From assembly GCA_036504595.1 (NCBI GenBank), contig DASXUX010000001.1, positions 1 through 64,000 of the forward strand: DNA of 64,000 nt, given 5' to 3'. Each line of letters begins with the position of its first letter. The first letter of the stretch is position 1. Below the pieces are notes generated by a model. That model made no database searches. It was not told the DNA's origin and saw only the letters and a list, made by a program, of their open reading frames with translations. The position numbers and the translations under genes were made by a program. This document shows positions 8,106 to 16,020 of the stretch, one piece after another. The stretch is from DASXUX01 sp036504595 (GTDB lineage Bacteria; Planctomycetota; SZUA-567; H5-PLA8).

Positions 8106-8537
8106 TCACATGATTCCCAGCATCGCCGCCTGCAGTTTCCCCTCAAACGTCAGCTTCTCTTTCGTCCACAGCGGGTCGAAGACAATGTTGACGTTGACGC
8201 TTTGTACGCCGCGCAGGCGAGCGAGCACTTCAATCACCCGCGCTTTGATCTGATCGCCAATCGGGCACTGCGGGCTGGTGAGCGTCATGTCCACGTTCAC
8301 CGCACCGTCTTTCTCTTCGATTTTGTAGAGCAGTCCCAAATCGACGATGTTGATCGGAATCTCCGGATCGTACACGTCGCGCAGCGCGTCTTTCATCTCG
8401 TCGATCGTCACAACGCTGCCGCCCGGCGCCGTCGCCGGCGTTGGCGCAACGGTTTCCGCCGGCGCCACTACTTGAGGCGCCGCCGCTGCGTCTTGGGACG
8501 CTACCGGATTCGGCGCGCTAGGAATTGGGTCTGCCAT
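8106..8537 (-). CDS. sufT: SufT / MIP18-family Fe-S assembly factor (DUF59)
   Basis: 143 residues. After an Ala/Pro-rich lead of about 45 residues comes the compact MIP18/DUF59 domain: MKDALRDVYDPEIPINIVDL, GLLYKI, VDMTLTSPQCPIGDQI with the conserved Cys, and FDPLWTKEKLT. SufT proteins help mature iron-sulfur enzymes, probably by passing on clusters. GGAG is two bases from the first ATG (8543) and eight bases from the second (8537), so the second was chosen. It follows sufU in the same direction across about 60 bases of degenerate repeat. Confidence 0.88.
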   Translation of the reverse strand: MADPIPSAPNPVASQDAAAAPQVVAPAETVAPTPATAPGGSVVTIDEMKDALRDVYDPEIPINIVDLGLLYKIEEKDGAVNVDMTLTSPQCPIGDQIKARVIEVLARLRGVQSVNVNIVFDPLWTKEKLTFEGKLQAAMLGIM

Positions 8538-8558
8538 ACACATTTCTCCAGCTTCGGT

Positions 8559-8596
8559 CGTCTACTGAATACTGGCTACTGGCTACTGACTACTGA
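8559..8596. repeat. Degenerate tandem repeat (GGCTACTGACTACT type)
   Basis: Five near-copies of a 9-10 base unit around CTACTG fill the sufU-sufT gap. Similar CTACTGCC units occur at 27086-27146 and 55275-55305. Confidence 0.6.
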
Positions 8597-9130
8597 CTAC
8601 TCCTCCGTTACCACGCAGCTCTCGCTGGTCGCCGCCCCGCTCTTCCCCGCCTGATACGCAAGAATTCCATTCTTCAGCGTCGTCCAAGACAGCGTGGCAC
8701 ATTTCACGCGCACGGAAAACTTCCGCACGCCTTCCAGTGCCTCGAGGTCGGGCACTTCCGGCGGCGGCTCGAACGGCACCTCGTTGCGCATCATCGCTTT
8801 GAAGTGATCGCTGATCTTGCCGGCTTCCTCGAGCGACTTTCCTTTGACCGCTTCGGTCATCATCGAGGTGCTCGCCATGCAGATCGCACACGCCTTGCCC
8901 TCGAAACCGACGTGCTCCAACTTTCCATCAGCGCCGACCTTCCCGTAGATCGTCACGCGATCGCCGCAGATCGGGTTGTTGCCGTTGGTCACGATCTGAG
9001 CGTCCGGCACCGGCCCTCTGTTGTGCGGCCGCCGGTAATGCTCAAAGATCACGTCGCGGTAGAGCTGCTCCAGCCCCTGCTCCTCGCGATGCGTAATCGT
9101 GCCTCGGACAAAGTCGCCGCTCTCTGCCAC
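8597..9130 (-). CDS. sufU: SufU/IscU-type iron-sulfur scaffold
   Basis: 177 residues, somewhat longer than the usual 145-150. It starts with GTG, preceded by AAGGAG at good distance. The three conserved cysteines and the aspartate of SufU are seen as C55 and D57 (NNPICGDRVT), C81 (GKACAICMAS) and C144 (VRVKCATLSW), with an additional C84. SufU accepts sulfur from SufS, in many bacteria as a zinc-dependent sulfur transfer protein. It is followed by sufT and preceded by a lipoprotein gene and sufS, which fits a working pair with SufS. Confidence 0.93.
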   Translation of the reverse strand: MAESGDFVRGTITHREEQGLEQLYRDVIFEHYRRPHNRGPVPDAQIVTNGNNPICGDRVTIYGKVGADGKLEHVGFEGKACAICMASTSMMTEAVKGKSLEEAGKISDHFKAMMRNEVPFEPPPEVPDLEALEGVRKFSVRVKCATLSWTTLKNGILAYQAGKSGAATSESCVVTEE

Positions 9131-9140
9131 TGCGTTCTCC

Positions 9141-9581
9141 TTACTTCGCTTGCTGCTCTTTCAAGTCCCACGTCACCAGTCGGGACTCCGAGGATTCGGC
9201 ACTTCGGTTGAAAATTAGCACCAGCGCCAAATCTCCCGCCTGCTGCCGCAGCACCGCGCCGTTCTCGCTATGATCGCCGGTCCAGGGCGCCTTCGAGTTG
9301 ACTTTCCGCATCAGCCGCCCAACGTCCAGCGACGTGATCCCGGCCCGCAATCCGCGAGCAAGCTGTCTCAGGTTTGCATCCGTGACCACCGGCCCCGCGG
9401 AATCTCCTGCCTCGCTTGCTTCGACGAACTTCGCCTCGCGCCTCGGTTCCTGCGCGGGCTTGACGATCAGCAATGTCGAACCCGGTGCGACCGCGACGAT
9501 CTTGGGCTGTTTGGATCTTTCACAGGCCACTAACAAGAAGGCCAGCGGAAGCACCATCAGCATCTGTATGCGACCGGACAT
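9141..9581 (-). CDS. Predicted lipoprotein inside the SUF cluster
   Basis: 146 residues with a lipoprotein signal: MSGRIQMLMVLPLAFLLVAC, the Cys at position 20 being the lipidation site. The mature part has no recognised domain; it contains a helix (NLRQLARGLRAGITSLDVGR) and a beta stretch (DLALVLIFNRSAESSESRLV). GGGGGA precedes the ATG. It lies between sufS and sufU with gaps of 27 and 10 bases, so it is almost surely in the same transcript. Why an envelope lipoprotein should be made with cytosolic Fe-S machinery is not clear. Confidence 0.7.
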   Translation of the reverse strand: MSGRIQMLMVLPLAFLLVACERSKQPKIVAVAPGSTLLIVKPAQEPRREAKFVEASEAGDSAGPVVTDANLRQLARGLRAGITSLDVGRLMRKVNSKAPWTGDHSENGAVLRQQAGDLALVLIFNRSAESSESRLVTWDLKEQQAK

Positions 9582-9608
9582 TTGGCGTCCCCCACGCCGA
9601 ATTATACC

Positions 9609-10937
9609 TCACGCCCCCTCAAACCACTTTCGCACTTTCTCCAGTCCCGCGATCAGTGCGTCGATGTCCTGCGGTGTCGTATACATATACACACTCATGC
9701 GAGCGGTGCTGCCGGTATTCAGCCAGTCCATCAACGGTTGAGCGCAGTGATGGCCCGCGCGCACGGCTACGCCGGCTTCCGAATCCAGAATGTGCGCTAC
9801 GTCGTGAGCGTGAATGTCTTCGAACTCGAACGAAATCACGCCCGAACGCAACTCGACGTTGTTCGTCCCATGGTATTTTAGCCCCTTCACCGACTCCATG
9901 CGCTTCATCGCATAGCGCAGCAGCTCTTTCTCGTGCATGCGAATGTTGGCCATGCCCAGCGTCGTCAGGTAATCGACGGCTGCAATCATGCCCGCAGTCT
10001 CGGCGATCGGCGGCGTGCCGGCCTCGAAGCGCAGTGGCGGCGGTTTGTACGTCGAACTGTCGATGCGCACTTCCTCGATCATTTCCCCGCCGCCGAGAAA
10101 CGCGTTCATCTTGTCGAGCAACTCATACCGCCCGTACAGGCAGCCAATGCCCGTCGGCCCGCACATCTTGTGGCCGGAGAACGAATAGAAATCCGCGCCC
10201 AGCGCGCGCACGTCCACCGGCAAGTGCGGTGCGCCCTGGCAGCCGTCCACCGCCAGCACCGCTCCAGCCGCGTGCACCTTGGCACTAATGTGTGTGATCG
10301 GGTTGATCGTCCCCAGCACGTTTGACACGTGCGCCAGAGCCACGATCTTCACTCTTCCGCTCGCAAGATACTTGTCGAGGTCCTGCAACCGCAGCGTGCC
10401 GTCGGGATTTAACCCGACCGCGCGAATGACGCAGCCTCTCTCTCGCGCCAGTAAATGCCACGGCACCAGATTGCTGTGATGTTCCATCAGGCTGACAACG
10501 ATCTCGTCGCCGGGCTTGAGGAACTTCCGGCCATACCCGTGAGCGACCAGGTTGATCGCCTCGGTCGCGTTCTTCGTCCAGACAATCTCTTCCGGCCGCT
10601 CCGCATTGATGAACTTCGCCACGCTGCCACGAGCGTTCTCGTAGGTTTCGGTCGCGCGCTCCGCCAGCGTGTGCAGCCCGCGATGAACGTTAGCGTTGTC
10701 GTGCTCGTAGTAATGCGTCAGAGCGTTGATGACTTGCCGCGGCTTCTGCGAGGTGGCGGCAGAATCCAGGTACACCAGCGGCTTGCCGTTCACGCGCTGC
10801 TGCAGGATGGGAAAATCATTGCGCAGTGCGGAGCCATCGAGCATGCACGTCTCGCACAGGTCGCAGTTTTCCGATGCCGCCGAACTGGCAATCGACGTGA
10901 CGACCGCTTGAACGCCAGTGTTCGGACTCGCTGCCAT
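9609..10937 (-). CDS. sufS: Cysteine desulfurase SufS
   Basis: 442 residues, class II group. It takes sulfur from cysteine for cluster assembly, using pyridoxal phosphate. The PLP lysine is K257 (YSFSGHKMCG) and the persulfide cysteine is C398 in RAGHHCAQPLM, with the short loop typical of SufS. The substrate arginine region SVYMYTT is at the end. The N-terminus has about 30 extra residues that include CDLCETC (25-31), not part of the standard fold. The start at 10937 lies just after the Rieske stop and is preceded by GGAG; an internal ATG (10844) would give the standard length. It would work with SufU and SufBCD encoded alongside. Confidence 0.95.
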   Translation of the reverse strand: MAASPNTGVQAVVTSIASSAASENCDLCETCMLDGSALRNDFPILQQRVNGKPLVYLDSAATSQKPRQVINALTHYYEHDNANVHRGLHTLAERATETYENARGSVAKFINAERPEEIVWTKNATEAINLVAHGYGRKFLKPGDEIVVSLMEHHSNLVPWHLLARERGCVIRAVGLNPDGTLRLQDLDKYLASGRVKIVALAHVSNVLGTINPITHISAKVHAAGAVLAVDGCQGAPHLPVDVRALGADFYSFSGHKMCGPTGIGCLYGRYELLDKMNAFLGGGEMIEEVRIDSSTYKPPPLRFEAGTPPIAETAGMIAAVDYLTTLGMANIRMHEKELLRYAMKRMESVKGLKYHGTNNVELRSGVISFEFEDIHAHDVAHILDSEAGVAVRAGHHCAQPLMDWLNTGSTARMSVYMYTTPQDIDALIAGLEKVRKWFEGA

Positions 10938-10943
10938 GATGAC

Positions 10944-11261
10944 TTAGATCTCCACTTCAAGAACGCCGTTCACTTCGCGCAGTGCGTACGCCTTCACCGG
11001 TCGTGTCGCCGGGAGCGTCAGGTTCTTGCCCGTGCGCAGGTCGAACCGCGCGCCATGCTCCGGGCATTCGACCGCGCAGCGATCGCCCTCCTTTATTGTA
11101 GTCCCTTCCGACAGCGACGCCTCCTCATGCGAACACGTGTCGTCAATCGCCAGATACTGTCCGTCCACGTTGAATATCGCGATCTTCTTGCCCTGCAGCG
11201 CGACACACTTTACCGCACCCGCCGGAAGCTCGCTTGCGTTCAGTGCCTTCACAAAAGCCAT
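10944..11261 (-). CDS. Rieske [2Fe-2S] ferredoxin (NirD/HcaC type)
   Basis: 105 residues, a stand-alone soluble Rieske protein. Cluster ligands are C43 and H45 (DDTCSHEEASLSEG) and C66 and H69 (VECPEHGARFDLRTG). Such proteins carry electrons; in SUF operons small Rieske proteins recur and may serve as electron source or cluster target. The ATG at 11261 has AGGA seven bases upstream, and the preceding sufD ends 8 bases earlier, so the two are coupled. Downstream sufS follows after 6 bases. Confidence 0.93.
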   Translation of the reverse strand: MAFVKALNASELPAGAVKCVALQGKKIAIFNVDGQYLAIDDTCSHEEASLSEGTTIKEGDRCAVECPEHGARFDLRTGKNLTLPATRPVKAYALREVNGVLEVEI

Positions 11262-11269
11262 AGGTAATC

Positions 11270-12622
11270 CTACGCGCAATTCCGTTTATCCGCGTCCTCA
11301 GTTTCGCCCCGTCGCCCCGTCTCCCCGTCCCCCCGTCCCCCCGTCTGCTCCGGATTCGGTATACCAATCTTGTCGTCGATCCGCTGCCGCAGTGGGTCGA
11401 TCACGGAACTCAATCCGAAGCGCAGAACCACTTCCTCAAAGAATCCATCCATGATCATCTTGCGCGACTCAAACCGGCTCAGCCCGCGCGACATCAGGTA
11501 GAAGAGCATTGTCGGATCGATCTGCCCCGCCGCCGCGCCGTGCGTGCAGCGCACGTCATTGGCCAGAATCTCGAGGCCCGGGATCGCATCCATGCGCGCA
11601 TCGTCGCTGAGGAGCAGCGTGCGATTCTGTTGGTATGCGTCGGTCTTTTGAGCGGCCGGTTCCAGATGAATCATGCCGCGGTACACGGCGCGCGCTTTGT
11701 CATCCAACGCGCCCTTGAACATCAGGTCCGACTTGCACTCGGGCGCGACGTGATGCTGGAGCGTGTCCATGTGCAGCTTTTGTTCCTGCGTGCCGTAATA
11801 GAGACCTGACAAGATCGCCTCGGCCTTCGGTTCCAGCAGCCGCGTGGCGAGGAACGCCTTCGACAGCCGCGAACCCAGATGCGCGCTGACGAACGTCAGC
11901 TTGCTGTCGGCGTACTGATGCGCACGGTGAGCGCCAATGAACACCGACTGCAATCCGATCGTTTGAAGCAGAATGTAGCGCAGCCGCGCGCCCTTCTTCA
12001 GGATGATCTCCGTCTGCGGGCAGCACAAGCCTTGCGATTCGCCCAGCCCCGGCGCGTATTCCTCAATGACTGTCGCCGATGCGCCCTCGTCCAGCACGAT
12101 CAAGTTGTGCGGGAAGACGCCATCGTTCTCCGGCCGCGTCTTCAGCGTGGCCCACACCGGCAGCTCGACTTCGACGCCCTGCGGCACATGATAAACGTAG
12201 CCGCCTTCCCACAGCGTTTGATTGAGCGCGTGGAACTTCCCGCCCGCGCCGTTAATTCCCATATCGCCGGCGGGAAACACTTCTGTGTTCCAGTGGCGGG
12301 TCAGCACTTCGGGAATCTCTTTTCCCGCGATTTCCGGCTGGCCCCAGAAGACGCCGGCTTTCTTGGCCTGCTCCGACTGCTCGCTCAGCTCCACAATATC
12401 TTGAGCCGGTCCGCGCACCGTTGCCGCGTCGATATCGAGCGGCCCGAACTCCACGCGCCGCCAGATTTCGTCACGCCGACCCGGCAGCGGCAAGGTCAGG
12501 TACGTTTCCAGCGCCTTCAACCGCCGCTCCGTCAGAAACGCCGGCTCGGCCGCCGCGTCCGCTCGCGCGCGGATGCTTTCGGCCGAAAGAGCTTGGGTTG
12601 CGTTCACCAAAACATTCGACAT
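11270..12622 (-). CDS. sufD: Fe-S assembly protein SufD
   Basis: 450 residues. SufD pairs with SufB and SufC to form the scaffold complex. It shows the SufB/D beta-helix fold patterns: NDGVFPHNLIVLDEGASATV, KKGARLRYILLQT, then SLLYLMSRGLSRFE-like end FYLMSRGLSRFESRKMIMDG and GFFEEVVLRFG. The start MSNVLVNATQ at 12622 has AAGG upstream. The last 25 or so residues (EQTGGRGDGETGRRGETED onward) are not SufD; they are read from a GC-rich tandem repeat at 11296-11344 that also provides sequence up to the stop. Gap to sufB is about 250 bases and filled with repeats. Confidence 0.94.
   Translation of the reverse strand: MSNVLVNATQALSAESIRARADAAAEPAFLTERRLKALETYLTLPLPGRRDEIWRRVEFGPLDIDAATVRGPAQDIVELSEQSEQAKKAGVFWGQPEIAGKEIPEVLTRHWNTEVFPAGDMGINGAGGKFHALNQTLWEGGYVYHVPQGVEVELPVWATLKTRPENDGVFPHNLIVLDEGASATVIEEYAPGLGESQGLCCPQTEIILKKGARLRYILLQTIGLQSVFIGAHRAHQYADSKLTFVSAHLGSRLSKAFLATRLLEPKAEAILSGLYYGTQEQKLHMDTLQHHVAPECKSDLMFKGALDDKARAVYRGMIHLEPAAQKTDAYQQNRTLLLSDDARMDAIPGLEILANDVRCTHGAAAGQIDPTMLFYLMSRGLSRFESRKMIMDGFFEEVVLRFGLSSVIDPLRQRIDDKIGIPNPEQTGGRGDGETGRRGETEDADKRNCA
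11296..11344. repeat. Tandem repeat of CCCCGTC units inside the SufD tail
   Basis: Seven or so near-copies of the 7-8 base unit CCCCGTC lie in frame at the end of sufD. The same unit in the other orientation (GACGGGG) is found in frame within the TMTC-like gene at about 62950. Confidence 0.65.
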
Positions 12623-12872
12623 GACCTTCCCTTCTACGTCTGAGGCCTTCTCTGTCGCCCCTCCGGGGCTCTGGATCGTTCTTGCGTTCCTTTCCCACGG
12701 CTTACGCCGTGGGCTACCATCTTTCGCCGCTTCCGCGGCTCGCGCTTCTGAATTCAAACGCTTGGCGGCTTCTCCGGATTCTCCTTGCACTCCGCCGCTC
12801 CCTTACGGTCGCGGTTCTGATCTGCGCGCACGCTGAATCCAAAATCCAAAATCTAAAATCTAAAATCTAAAA
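12623..12872. repeat. sufB-sufD gap: GTAA-loop palindrome and AAAATC repeat
   Basis: No gene. 12694-12713 is a perfect palindrome, with arms CCCACGGC and GCCGTGGG around GTAA on the minus strand, followed by GCTACC. The same element with changed but still paired arms is at 20893-20912. 12838-12871 is a degenerate repeat of AAAATCTAAAATC just before the sufB stop. Confidence 0.65.
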
Positions 12873-14312
12873 TCAGCCCACCGTTCCTTCCATCTCCAGC
12901 TCGATCAGCCGGTTCATCTCGACGGCGTACTCCATCGGCAGCTCCCGGATCAGCGGCTCGATGAAGCCGGTCACGATCATCTTGGCCGCCTCTTCTTCCG
13001 CCAGGCCGCGGCTCATCAGATAGAAGAGCTGCTCCTCGCTGATCTTGCTGACCGACGCCTCATGCTCGACGGTCACCTTCTCCTGATCAACTTCGATATA
13101 GGGATAAGTGTCGCTGCGGCTCTTTTCATCCAGAATGAGCGCGTCGCACACCACGCGGCTCTTGGCGTTCTCCGCGCCGTCCATGACCTTGCACAGCCCG
13201 CGGTAGGTGGTGCGGCCGCCGTCCTTGCTGATCGACTTGCTCGTGATCAGCGACGACGTGTTCGGCGCGCAGTGAACGACCTTCGCTCCGGCGTCCTGGT
13301 GCTGGCCTTTGCCGGCGAAGGCGATCGATAGGATCTCGCCCCGAGCGCCCGGTTCCATCATGTAGACGGCCGGATACTTCATCGTCAGCTTGCTGCCGAT
13401 GTTGCCGTCGATCCATTCCATCGTCGCGTCCTGGTACGCGACCGCGCGCTTGGTCACCAGGTTGTAGACGTTCGTGGACCAGTTCTGAATCGTGGTGTAG
13501 CGGCAGCGCGCGCCCTTCTTAACGATGATCTCCACGACCGCCGAATGCAGCGAATCGGAGCTGTACACTGGCGCGGTGCAACCTTCCACGTAGTGAACGA
13601 ACGCGCCTTCATCGACGATGATCAGCGTGCGTTCGAACTGGCCCATATTCTTGGCGTTGATCCGGAAGTACGCCTGCAAGGGGATGTCCACTTTCACGCC
13701 CTTGGGAACGTAGATGAATGAACCTCCGGACCAAACTGCGCTGTTGAGCGCCGCGAACTTGTTGTCCGCCGGCGGGATGATCGTGCCGAAATATTCCTTC
13801 ACCAGATCGGGGTGCTTCAGCACGGCCTCTTCGGGTGAAACGAAGATCACGCCTTTGTCTTCCCACTGCTTCTTCAAGTTGTGGTAGACGACTTCGGAAT
13901 CATACTGCGCGCCCACGCCGCCGAGGAACTTCCGCTCGTCTTCGGGGATGCCGAGCTTGTCGTAGGTGCGCTTGATCTCTTCCGGCACCATGTCCCAGTT
14001 GTCGTAACTTTGCTGCGACGGCTTCAGGTAGTACGTGATGTTCTCGAAATCGATATCCGAAAGATCACCTCCCCAATTCGGCATCGGTTTCTTCTGATAG
14101 ATATCGAGCGAACGCAGGCGAAAATCGCGCATCCACGCCGGCTCATTCTTCTGTTCGCTGATTTCAGTCACGGTTTCGCGGCTGAGTCCCACCTTGGTGC
14201 GGAAGGAATGCTTCTCGGTTTCGTGGAAACCGAACTTATATTCCTTCACGATCTCCGAAGCCGGATTCGCTTCCGCCGTCGCCGGAGCCGGTTCTTGTTT
14301 GATGTCTGCCAT
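12873..14312 (-). CDS. sufB: Fe-S assembly scaffold protein SufB
   Basis: 479 residues, the usual length. SufB is the cluster-building subunit of SufBC2D. Clear signatures: TYYLKPSQQSYDNWDMVPEE, then VPKGVKVDIPLQAYFRIN, ERTLIIVDEGAFVHYVEGC, GARCRYTTIQNWSTNVYNLV, VVHCAPNTSSLITSKSISKD and EEQLFYLMSRGLAEEEA. The Cys in DEGAFVHYVEGCTAP matches the conserved site near the SufB-SufD interface. The ATG at 14312 has AAGG nine bases upstream; a GTG at 14321 is an alternative. It is flanked by the VOC gene upstream and sufD downstream. Confidence 0.97.
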   Translation of the reverse strand: MADIKQEPAPATAEANPASEIVKEYKFGFHETEKHSFRTKVGLSRETVTEISEQKNEPAWMRDFRLRSLDIYQKKPMPNWGGDLSDIDFENITYYLKPSQQSYDNWDMVPEEIKRTYDKLGIPEDERKFLGGVGAQYDSEVVYHNLKKQWEDKGVIFVSPEEAVLKHPDLVKEYFGTIIPPADNKFAALNSAVWSGGSFIYVPKGVKVDIPLQAYFRINAKNMGQFERTLIIVDEGAFVHYVEGCTAPVYSSDSLHSAVVEIIVKKGARCRYTTIQNWSTNVYNLVTKRAVAYQDATMEWIDGNIGSKLTMKYPAVYMMEPGARGEILSIAFAGKGQHQDAGAKVVHCAPNTSSLITSKSISKDGGRTTYRGLCKVMDGAENAKSRVVCDALILDEKSRSDTYPYIEVDQEKVTVEHEASVSKISEEQLFYLMSRGLAEEEAAKMIVTGFIEPLIRELPMEYAVEMNRLIELEMEGTVG

Positions 14313-14337
14313 GGTGCTCACCTTCTTCCCAAGTCAA

Positions 14338-14404
14338 TTATGAATGATGAATGCGGAATGATGAAAAAGGATAAATGCGGTCATTCAGCACTCATCATTC
14401 AGCA
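14338..14404. repeat. Degenerate repeat with inverted arm (GAATGATGAATGCGG type)
   Basis: GAATGATGAATGCGG-like units are followed by CATTCAGCACTCATCATTC-like units in the opposite sense, so the 65 bases could fold back. They lie between the VOC gene and sufB. Same family as 5757 and 20628. Confidence 0.6.
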
Positions 14405-14411
14405 TTTTCCG

Positions 14412-15002
14412 TTACGTCCCGCTCGTCGCGGCGTGCTCCGCCATCGCCTCTTCGGCGCGCGCGCGAATTTCATCGCCCGACAACTCTTCTTTATGCGTCC
14501 CGATCCACCACTTGTGGCCGAACGGGTCTTTGACGATGCCGACTCGATCGCCCCAGAACATGTCTTTCACTGGTTGCTCTATCGCCGCGCCAGCTTCGAT
14601 GGCCTGATCAAACGCCGCGTCGGCATCCGGCACATATATGAAGAGCGAAAACGGAGTGCCGTTCAGCGTCAGCGGTGAAACGTGTCCACAGCTCACCGCT
14701 TCCTCGCCCAGCATCAGCGCCGAATCGCCGATGCGAATCTGCGCATGCATCACCTTGCCATCAGGTCCGGGCATTCGGTAGACCTCAACCGCCCCGAACG
14801 CCTTCTTGTAGAACTCAATCGCCTCCGCCCCGCCGCGCACCGTCAGCGCCGGCGTCACGGTCGAATACCCTTTGGGCCGCCAGTTCACCTTCGCCGGCTT
14901 CGCTTTCACTTTCTTCACCGCGACTTTTTTCGGAGCCGCTTTGGGACGGCTAGCCGACTTGGCCTTCGCTTTTGCTTTCACCTGCTTCTTCTTCGTCGCC
15001 AT
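14412..15002 (-). CDS. VOC-family (glyoxalase/PhnB-like) protein with histone-H1-like tail
   Basis: 196 residues. The N-terminal 35 or so are almost only Lys, Ala, Pro and Val (KKKQVKAKAKAKSASRPKAA and onward), like the basic tails of bacterial H1-type proteins. The rest is one vicinal-oxygen-chelate domain of PhnB type: LTVRGGAEAIEFYKKAFGAV, HAQIRIGDSALMLGEE and ending in VKDPFGHKWWIGTHKEEL. GGGGGA lies four bases before the ATG. It sits between sufC and sufB. A VOC protein is not part of known SUF machinery; the basic tail suggests binding to nucleic acid, which is only inferred. Confidence 0.85.
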   Translation of the reverse strand: MATKKKQVKAKAKAKSASRPKAAPKKVAVKKVKAKPAKVNWRPKGYSTVTPALTVRGGAEAIEFYKKAFGAVEVYRMPGPDGKVMHAQIRIGDSALMLGEEAVSCGHVSPLTLNGTPFSLFIYVPDADAAFDQAIEAGAAIEQPVKDMFWGDRVGIVKDPFGHKWWIGTHKEELSGDEIRARAEEAMAEHAATSGT

Positions 15003-15017
15003 ATTTCCCCCAATTCC

Positions 15018-15068
15018 TTTCTCTGCGCCCTCTGCGCCCTCTGCGCTCTCCGCGTCTCTGCGTTGAAG
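15018..15068. repeat. Tandem repeat (CTCTGCGCC type)
   Basis: Six near-copies of a 9-base unit CTCTGCGYC before the sufC stop codon. Related units occur at 35838, 45985, 50822 and 62150. This kind of degenerate unit is dispersed through the window. Confidence 0.65.
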
Positions 15069-15069
15069 C

Positions 15070-15879
15070 TCAGGCGCTCTGTTTGACATACATGCTCTTG
15101 ATGTAATCGTACCCTTTCGCTTCGAGCTCATCGACCAATTCCGGACCGCGCGAAATAGCGATCTTGCCATCGACAAGCATGTGCGCGTGCGTCGGTGGAA
15201 TGTACTTCAGCAGTCGCTTGTAATGCGTGATCACCAGCACGCCCATGTTGTGTTCTTTGGCCAGGCGGGCGGCCCCTTCGCCGACGACTTGCAGCTTGTC
15301 CAAATCCAGGCCGGAGTCTGTTTCATCGAGCATGGCCAGCGTCGGCTGCAGGATGGCCATCTGCAGGATTTCCATCTGCTTCTTTTCGCCGCCAGAGAAG
15401 CCTTCGTTCAAGTAGCGGCTGGCCAGCGTCGGATCGATCTTCAAACTCTTCATCGCCGCCATCAGCTTCTTCTGGAATTCGATCACCGAGAAGCCCGCGG
15501 ACTTGCCGCCATCCTTGTCCGTCGCCTTCACCACGGCGCCAAAGAAGCGCGCCTGGTAGGCCGTGCGCAGGAAATTCGCCACCGAAACGCCCGGAACGGA
15601 GATCGGCGCCTGGAAGGCCAGGAACACGCCTTTGCGCGCCCGCTCGTCGGCTTCCATCGCCAGCAGATCCTCGCCGTTCAGAAGAATGCGGCCCTTTGTG
15701 ATCGTGTAGCTGGGATGCCCGGCGATGGCGTAGGCCAGCGTGCTCTTGCCGGTGCCGTTCTGGCCCAGCAGCACGTGGACTTCGCCGCGGTTCAGGCTAA
15801 AGGTCAGCCCCTTGATGATCTCCTTGTCGCCGATCTTGACGTGAAGATCTTCGATGGCCAGCAGTGGCGTGTCGCTCAT
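15070..15879 (-). CDS. sufC: Fe-S assembly ATPase SufC
   Basis: 269 residues, ABC-type ATPase that drives SufBC2D. Walker A is GQNGTGKST (39-47), the signature is GFSGGEKKQME, Walker B is LAMLDETDSGLD, and the switch His is in LVITHYKRLLKYI. It is slightly longer than usual because of an insert around RFFGAVVKATDKDGGK. The start MSDTPLLAIEDLHV at 15879 matches the family; a GGAG lies rather far upstream. It is the first enzyme gene after the Rrf2 regulator. Confidence 0.96.
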   Translation of the reverse strand: MSDTPLLAIEDLHVKIGDKEIIKGLTFSLNRGEVHVLLGQNGTGKSTLAYAIAGHPSYTITKGRILLNGEDLLAMEADERARKGVFLAFQAPISVPGVSVANFLRTAYQARFFGAVVKATDKDGGKSAGFSVIEFQKKLMAAMKSLKIDPTLASRYLNEGFSGGEKKQMEILQMAILQPTLAMLDETDSGLDLDKLQVVGEGAARLAKEHNMGVLVITHYKRLLKYIPPTHAHMLVDGKIAISRGPELVDELEAKGYDYIKSMYVKQSA

Positions 15880-15933
15880 GAGTGTGTTTGAACTCCTCTC
15901 CTCAGTAACCTGGCGCTTTCGCGCTTTTCGGAA

Positions 15934-16020
15934 CAACGGGTATGGGGTATCGGGTATAGGGTATGGGGATGGCTTGATTCAGGCCGCCCTATACCCCAGA
16001 CCCCATACCCGATACCCCGG
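15934..16020. repeat. Inverted pair of GGGTATGGGGTATC repeats
   Basis: One arm, 15937-15970, holds units of GGGTATGGGGTATC. The other, about 15988-16019, holds the complement CCCCATACCCGATACCCC. Together they can form a long imperfect hairpin between the regulator and sufC. The regulator gene ends inside the second arm, which thus encodes its last residues. Confidence 0.7.

Noticed and set aside
8563..8605. CRISPR-like look of regularly spaced short repeats
   Set aside because: Units are 9-10 bases, degenerate and without spacers; no cas genes are present anywhere in the window.
14412..15176. Longer VOC reading frame starting at 15176
   Set aside because: The extra part reads through a CTCTGCG tandem repeat and overlaps sufC; the ATG at 15002 has a good ribosome site.
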